8,837 nt of DNA from Chloroflexia bacterium (GTDB taxonomy: Bacteria; Chloroflexota; Chloroflexia; QHBQ01; JADMIH01), in NCBI GenBank assembly GCA_025927935.1, contig JAICKM010000256.1, positions 1-8,837 on the forward strand, given 5' to 3'. Of the stretch, positions 5,199 through 8,837 are shown piece by piece. Position 1 is the first letter of the stretch. Every line of letters starts with the position of its first letter. The notes under the pieces are model-generated. The model did not search any database. It worked only from the letters and a program-made list of their open reading frames with translations, and had not been told where the DNA came from. The position numbers were made by a program, and so were the translations under genes.

Positions 5199-6318
5199 CA
5201 GCACCCTCCGCGAGGGCGAGCAGTTCGCCGGGGCGCATTTCACCAGCGCCGCCCGCATCGCTATCGCCGAGGCCCTGGATGCCTTCGGCGTCGAGTATAT
5301 CGAACTGACCTCGCCGGTCGCCTCGCCCCAATCCGCCCAGGATCTGCGGACGATTGCGGCCCTCCCCTTGCGGGCGCGGGTGCTGACCCACACCCGCTGC
5401 CGCCTGGCCGATGTTCAGCTTGCCGCCGACTGCGGCGTGGACGGGGTCAATCTCCTGTTCGGCACCTCCCCCTATTTGCGCGCGTACAGCCATGGACGCA
5501 GCCTCGACGCCCTGCTGGCCGAGACCACCACGGTCATCCGCTTCCTCCAGGAGCGGCGCGTTGAAGTCCGTTTCTCCTGTGAAGACGCCTTCCGCACGCC
5601 GCCGGCCGACCTGCTGCGCGTCTACCGGGCGGTCGATGCCCTGGGCGTACAGCGCGTCGGCATCGCCGACACGGTCGGCATCGCCACGCCGCGGCAGGTC
5701 ACGGAGGTGGTGGCGGCGGTGCGCGCCGCGGTGCGCTGCGACATCGAGTTCCACGGCCATAACGACGGCGGCTGCGCTATCGCCAACGCCGACGCGGCCC
5801 TGCATGGCGGCGCCACCCATATTGACACCACCGTGCTCGGCATCGGCGAGCGCAACGGTATCGCCGCGCTGAGCGGCCTCATCGCCCGCCTCTACCTGAC
5901 CGATCCCGCTCTGGTCGCCCACTACCACCTGCCGCTGCTGCCCGACCTGGACGCCATGGTCGCCCGGTTGGTGGGCGTGGAAATCCCCTTCAACGCCTGC
6001 ATCACCGGGGCGACGGCGTTCACCCACAAGGCCGGGATGCATACTAACGCCGTGCTGCAAGAGCCGCGCGCCTATGAGGCCCTGGACCCGGCGGCCTTTG
6101 GCCGCGAACGGGCCGTACTCATGGGCCACCGTCTGACCGGGCGCCACGCCCTGGCCCACCGTGCGGCCAGCCTCGGCCTCCGTTTGAGCGACGACGCCCT
6201 CCGTGCGACGACCGACCGGGTGAAAGCTCTGGCCGATACTAACCCGCTGACCCAGGTGCAGGTGGATGCGCTGCTGCACGAGCACGCCGCGCTAGATGGG
6301 ATGGCCCCCAATGCTTGA
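5167..6318 (+). CDS. hcs: Homocitrate synthase
   Basis: A 383-residue DRE-TIM metallolyase, near the usual length of the Thermus enzyme. It condenses 2-oxoglutarate with acetyl-CoA to homocitrate, the committed step of the AAA lysine pathway. Visible motifs: DSTLREGEQF (11-20) with metal ligand Asp11, Arg15 and Glu16; ELTSPVASPQS (46-56); THTRCRL (74-80), where His75 matches the Thermus active-site His72; HGHNDGGCAIAN (196-207) with metal ligands His196 and His198; GIGERNG (225-231); and HKAGMH (287-292). These fit homocitrate synthase better than isopropylmalate or citramalate synthase. AAAGGAG lies 8 nt before the ATG. It is the first structural gene after the lys attenuator, and the gene order with homoaconitase and HICDH supports the call. 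Lysine feedback is usual in the family but not visible here. Confidence 0.93.
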   Translation: MRPTLRVQIVDSTLREGEQFAGAHFTSAARIAIAEALDAFGVEYIELTSPVASPQSAQDLRTIAALPLRARVLTHTRCRLADVQLAADCGVDGVNLLFGTSPYLRAYSHGRSLDALLAETTTVIRFLQERRVEVRFSCEDAFRTPPADLLRVYRAVDALGVQRVGIADTVGIATPRQVTEVVAAVRAAVRCDIEFHGHNDGGCAIANADAALHGGATHIDTTVLGIGERNGIAALSGLIARLYLTDPALVAHYHLPLLPDLDAMVARLVGVEIPFNACITGATAFTHKAGMHTNAVLQEPRAYEALDPAAFGRERAVLMGHRLTGRHALAHRAASLGLRLSDDALRATTDRVKALADTNPLTQVQVDALLHEHAALDGMAPNA

Positions 6319-6349
6319 TCGCTACGCTCCCACGCGAAAGGAACAACTG

Positions 6350-7597
6350 ATGGCCCAGACTCTTGCCGAACAGATTCTCTCGCACGCCGCCGGGCGACCG
6401 GTGCAGGCGGGTGAGGTGCATACCGTTGCCGTCGATCTGGTGATGGTCCACGACAGCATCGCCCCCAGCGTGATCCGCGTCCTCCAAGATGAGCTAGGCT
6501 GCGCGCAGGTGTTTGATGCCGACCGCGTCGCCGTAGTGATCGACCATGTGTCGCCCGCGGTCAACGTGCAGACCGCCGAGGCGCAGCGCCGCCTGCGCGC
6601 CTGGGTGCGCGAGCAGGGCATCCCGCACTGGTTCGAGTCGGGGCGCGGCATCGCCCACCAGGTGCTGATCGAGGAGCGGCTGGCCCGCCCCGGTCGCCTG
6701 ATCACCGGCTCGGACTCGCACTCGACCGCCTACGGTGCGGTGGCCGCCTTCGGCACGGGCATGGGCGCGACCGACATCGCCCTGGCCCTCGCCACCGGGC
6801 ACACCTGGCTGCGCGTGCCGGAGACCATCCTGGTGCGCGCCCGCGGCAGCTTCGGGCCGGGCGTGGGGCCAAAGGACCTGGCCCTGTGGCTGGCGCGCAC
6901 GCTCGGCGCGGACGGCGCCACCTACCGCGCCATCGAGTACCACGGCCTCGACTTCCTGACCGTGGGCGACCGCACCACGCTGACGACCATGGCCCTGGAG
7001 GTCGGGGCCAAGGCGGGCATCGTCGCCCCGGCGGGCCTGCCCGATGCCTATCCCTGCCCCGACTGGCTCCGCGTTGAGGACGGCGCCCGCTACGAGCGGA
7101 TCATCGAGGTCGATCTGGAGGCGCTCAGCCCGCAGATCGCTGTGCCGAACACCGTGGACAATGTGGTCGATCTGCGTGACCTGGGCCGCGTGGCGGTGGA
7201 TGTGGTCTACCTCGGCACTTGCACCAACGGCCGCCACGCCGACATGGCCGCCGCCGCGCGCATCCTGCAAGGGCGGCACGTCGCGCCCGGCGTGCGCATG
7301 ATGGTCGTCCCGGCGTCGAGCGAAGCGTTGCAAGCGGCCGTCGCCGACGGCACCCTCACGACGCTGTTGAGCGCGGGCGCGACCATCGGCACGCCCGGCT
7401 GCGGGGCGTGCATTGGCCGCCACATGGGCGTGCTGGCCCCCGGCGAGATCTGCCTGTTCACCGGCAACCGCAACTTCCGCGGGCGCATGGGCGCGCCGGA
7501 GGCGGGCATCTACCTCGCCTCCCCCGAAGTCGCCGCGGCGACGGCCGTCGCCGGGTATATTGCCGACCCGCGCGAACTGGAAGCGCTACCCGCCTGA
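6350..7597 (+). CDS. lysT: Homoaconitase large subunit
   Basis: A 415-residue aconitase-superfamily large subunit. With LysU it converts homocitrate via homoaconitate to homoisocitrate. It begins MAQTLAEQILSHAAGRPV, close to Thermus LysT as I recall it. [4Fe-4S] ligands are Cys291 (GTCTNGR) and Cys351/Cys354 (TPGCGACIGRHMG). GSDSHSTAYGAVAAFGTGMGATD (from residue 120) and TGNRNFRGRMG (371-381) are family signatures. The ATG at 6350 follows AAAGGAA by 6 nt; in-frame upstream ATGs at 6296 and 6311 would overlap the hcs end and add residues foreign to the family. It is 31 nt from hcs and 33 nt from lysU. By sequence alone LeuC-type isopropylmalate isomerase is close; gene context decides for homoaconitase. 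Dual activity cannot be excluded. Confidence 0.92.
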   Translation: MAQTLAEQILSHAAGRPVQAGEVHTVAVDLVMVHDSIAPSVIRVLQDELGCAQVFDADRVAVVIDHVSPAVNVQTAEAQRRLRAWVREQGIPHWFESGRGIAHQVLIEERLARPGRLITGSDSHSTAYGAVAAFGTGMGATDIALALATGHTWLRVPETILVRARGSFGPGVGPKDLALWLARTLGADGATYRAIEYHGLDFLTVGDRTTLTTMALEVGAKAGIVAPAGLPDAYPCPDWLRVEDGARYERIIEVDLEALSPQIAVPNTVDNVVDLRDLGRVAVDVVYLGTCTNGRHADMAAAARILQGRHVAPGVRMMVVPASSEALQAAVADGTLTTLLSAGATIGTPGCGACIGRHMGVLAPGEICLFTGNRNFRGRMGAPEAGIYLASPEVAAATAVAGYIADPRELEALPA

Positions 7598-7630
7598 CCG
7601 TTAACCTGCATTATGTAAAGGAGCAAGCCC

Positions 7631-8125
7631 ATGTCCCGTGTATGGCGCTTCGGCGACGACGTAAACACCGACCAGATCGTGCCCGGCCGTTATGCCCCCT
7701 ACATGACATCGGAGGCCGAGCTACGCAAATACCCGTTTATCGAGGCGCGACCCGAGTTCGCCGCGACCGTGCAGCCGGGCGACCTGATCGTGGCCGGGCG
7801 CAACTTCGGCTGCGGATCGTCGCGCGAATACGCGCCGCAGGCACTCAAGATGGTGGGCCTGGGCGCGATCATCGCGCCCGGCTTTGCGCGCATCTTCTAC
7901 CGCAATGCGCTGAACCTGGGCCTGCCGGTGTTCGAGGCCGACCTGCCCTGGCTGGAAGACGGCGCGGAGGCAACGCTCGACCTTGAGACCGGGCGGCTGG
8001 AATCCGGCGGGCACACGGTGCTGCTGCCGCCACCGCCCGCCGTCGTGCGCGAGGTCTGGGCCGCCGGGGGCATCGTGCCCTACTTCCGCCAGTACGGGCG
8101 CTTCCCCGGAGCCGCCGCGCTATGA
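7631..8125 (+). CDS. lysU: Homoaconitase small subunit
   Basis: A 164-residue swivel-domain subunit partnering LysT. It starts MSRVWRFGDDVNTDQIVPGRYAPYM, as in Thermus LysU, and contains AGRNFGCGSSREYAPQALK (55-73), the conserved substrate-binding segment, and FARIFYRNALNLGLPV (85-100). The loop before it (GRYAPYMT) resembles the homoaconitase rather than the typical LeuD form. It ends with YGRFPG as in Thermus LysU, with a short extra AAAL. AAAGGAG lies 7 nt before the ATG. Its stop overlaps the next start (ATGA, 8122-8125), implying translational coupling to hicdh. Confidence 0.92.
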   Translation: MSRVWRFGDDVNTDQIVPGRYAPYMTSEAELRKYPFIEARPEFAATVQPGDLIVAGRNFGCGSSREYAPQALKMVGLGAIIAPGFARIFYRNALNLGLPVFEADLPWLEDGAEATLDLETGRLESGGHTVLLPPPPAVVREVWAAGGIVPYFRQYGRFPGAAAL

Positions 8126-8837
8126 GCTACCGCATCTGCCTGATCCCCGGCGATGGCATCGGCGGCGAAGTGATCCCCGCCGCCCGCGCGGTGCTCGAAG
8201 CCACCGGGCTGCCCGCGCGCTTCACCGAGGCCGCCGCCGGGTGGGCCGCCTTCGAGCGCGGCGGCGAGGCGCTGCCCGCCGAGACGCTGGCCGCGGTGCG
8301 CGCCGCCGATGCCACGCTGCTGGGCGCGGTGGGGTCGCCGCTGCACCGGGCGCCCGGCTATCGCAGCCCGGTCGTCGGCCTGCGGCGGGCACTCGATCTC
8401 TACGCCTGCGTGCGCCCGGTGCAATCGCCGCCGCTGCCCGGCGCGCGCCCCGGCGTTGACCTGGTCGTGATCCGCGAGAACACCGAAGGGTTGTACAGCG
8501 GCCTGGAGGAGCGCGACGGCGACCGGGCCACGGCCCAGCGGGTCATCACCGCCCCGGCCAGCGCGCGCATCGCCCGCTTCGCCCTGGATTACGCCCGGCG
8601 GCATGGGCGGCGCCGCATCACGCTGGTTCACAAAGCCAACGTGCTGCGCGAGACCTGCGGCCTGTTTCGCGAAACCGCCCTGGCCGTGCTAGCGGATGCC
8701 GGGGACATCACGGTCGATGAACTGCTGGTGGACACCGCCGCCTACGAGATCGTCCGCGCACCGGAGCGGCTGGATGTGCTGGTGACGACCAATCTCTTCG
8801 GCGACATCCTGTCGGACGCGGCGAGCGCCTGGGGCGG
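8122..8837 (+). CDS. hicdh: Homoisocitrate dehydrogenase, N-terminal part
   Basis: The first 238 residues of a beta-decarboxylating dehydrogenase; the gene runs off the right edge (family length is about 330-350). It oxidises homoisocitrate to 2-oxoadipate with NAD+. Motifs: LIPGDGIGGEVIPAAR (7-22), LRRALDLYACVRP (87-99), RENTEGLYSG (118-127), HKANVLRETCGLF (170-182) with the catalytic Lys171, and the metal-binding TTNLFGDILSD (222-232). Position 85, Arg in Thermus HICDH, is Val here, as in the fungal enzymes (see findings). It overlaps lysU by 4 nt. The related 3-isopropylmalate and isocitrate dehydrogenases are less likely in this context. Confidence 0.9.
   Translation, partial: MSYRICLIPGDGIGGEVIPAARAVLEATGLPARFTEAAAGWAAFERGGEALPAETLAAVRAADATLLGAVGSPLHRAPGYRSPVVGLRRALDLYACVRPVQSPPLPGARPGVDLVVIRENTEGLYSGLEERDGDRATAQRVITAPASARIARFALDYARRHGRRRITLVHKANVLRETCGLFRETALAVLADAGDITVDELLVDTAAYEIVRAPERLDVLVTTNLFGDILSDAASAWG

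Noticed and set aside
5179..6285. 368-residue open frame on the minus strand opposite hcs
   Set aside because: Antisense shadow of hcs; no domain, no ribosome binding site, and the plus strand has all homocitrate synthase motifs.

Overview
The window is high-GC bacterial DNA holding two divergent amino-acid biosynthesis operons. The leftward operon makes branched-chain amino acids (ilvD, ilvB and the first codons of ilvN). The rightward operon is the alpha-aminoadipate (AAA) route to lysine: homocitrate synthase, both homoaconitase subunits and the start of homoisocitrate dehydrogenase. These proteins look closest, from memory, to the Thermus LysT/LysU/HICDH set. A bacterial AAA pathway points to Deinococcus-Thermus or Chloroflexota; I lean towards Chloroflexota, without proof. 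No mobile element, tRNA, rRNA or CRISPR array was seen.

Layout: 1-3504 (minus) ilvN (partial), ilvB, ilvD; 3505-4091 (minus) a roughly 550-nt ilv leader with a near-consensus promoter, a 31-residue Ile/Leu/Val-rich leader peptide, a terminator, and then a hairpin-rich stretch; 4269-4730 (minus) a small protein with two ClpX-type C4 zinc fingers and its own promoter; 4773-4788 a perfect palindrome between divergent promoters; 4817-5166 (plus) the lys leader with a promoter, a 27-residue Lys-containing leader peptide, a strong terminator, and a second Lys-rich small ORF that runs into the first structural gene; 5167-8837 (plus) hcs, lysT, lysU and partial hicdh, tightly spaced.

The main discovery is regulatory. 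Both operons appear to be controlled by ribosome-mediated transcription attenuation of the same design. In each, the last codons of the leader peptide hold a 9-10 nt segment complementary to the 5' arm of the terminator. A ribosome stalled on the control codons (Ile/Leu/Val or Lys) would leave this segment free to form an antiterminator. A ribosome that reaches the stop codon would cover it, so the terminator would form. The leader peptides, antiterminators and terminators are read directly from the sequence; the regulatory behaviour is inferred. I recall that leader-peptide attenuation has been described for the Thermus thermophilus lysine cluster, so the lys case may be a relative of that system.
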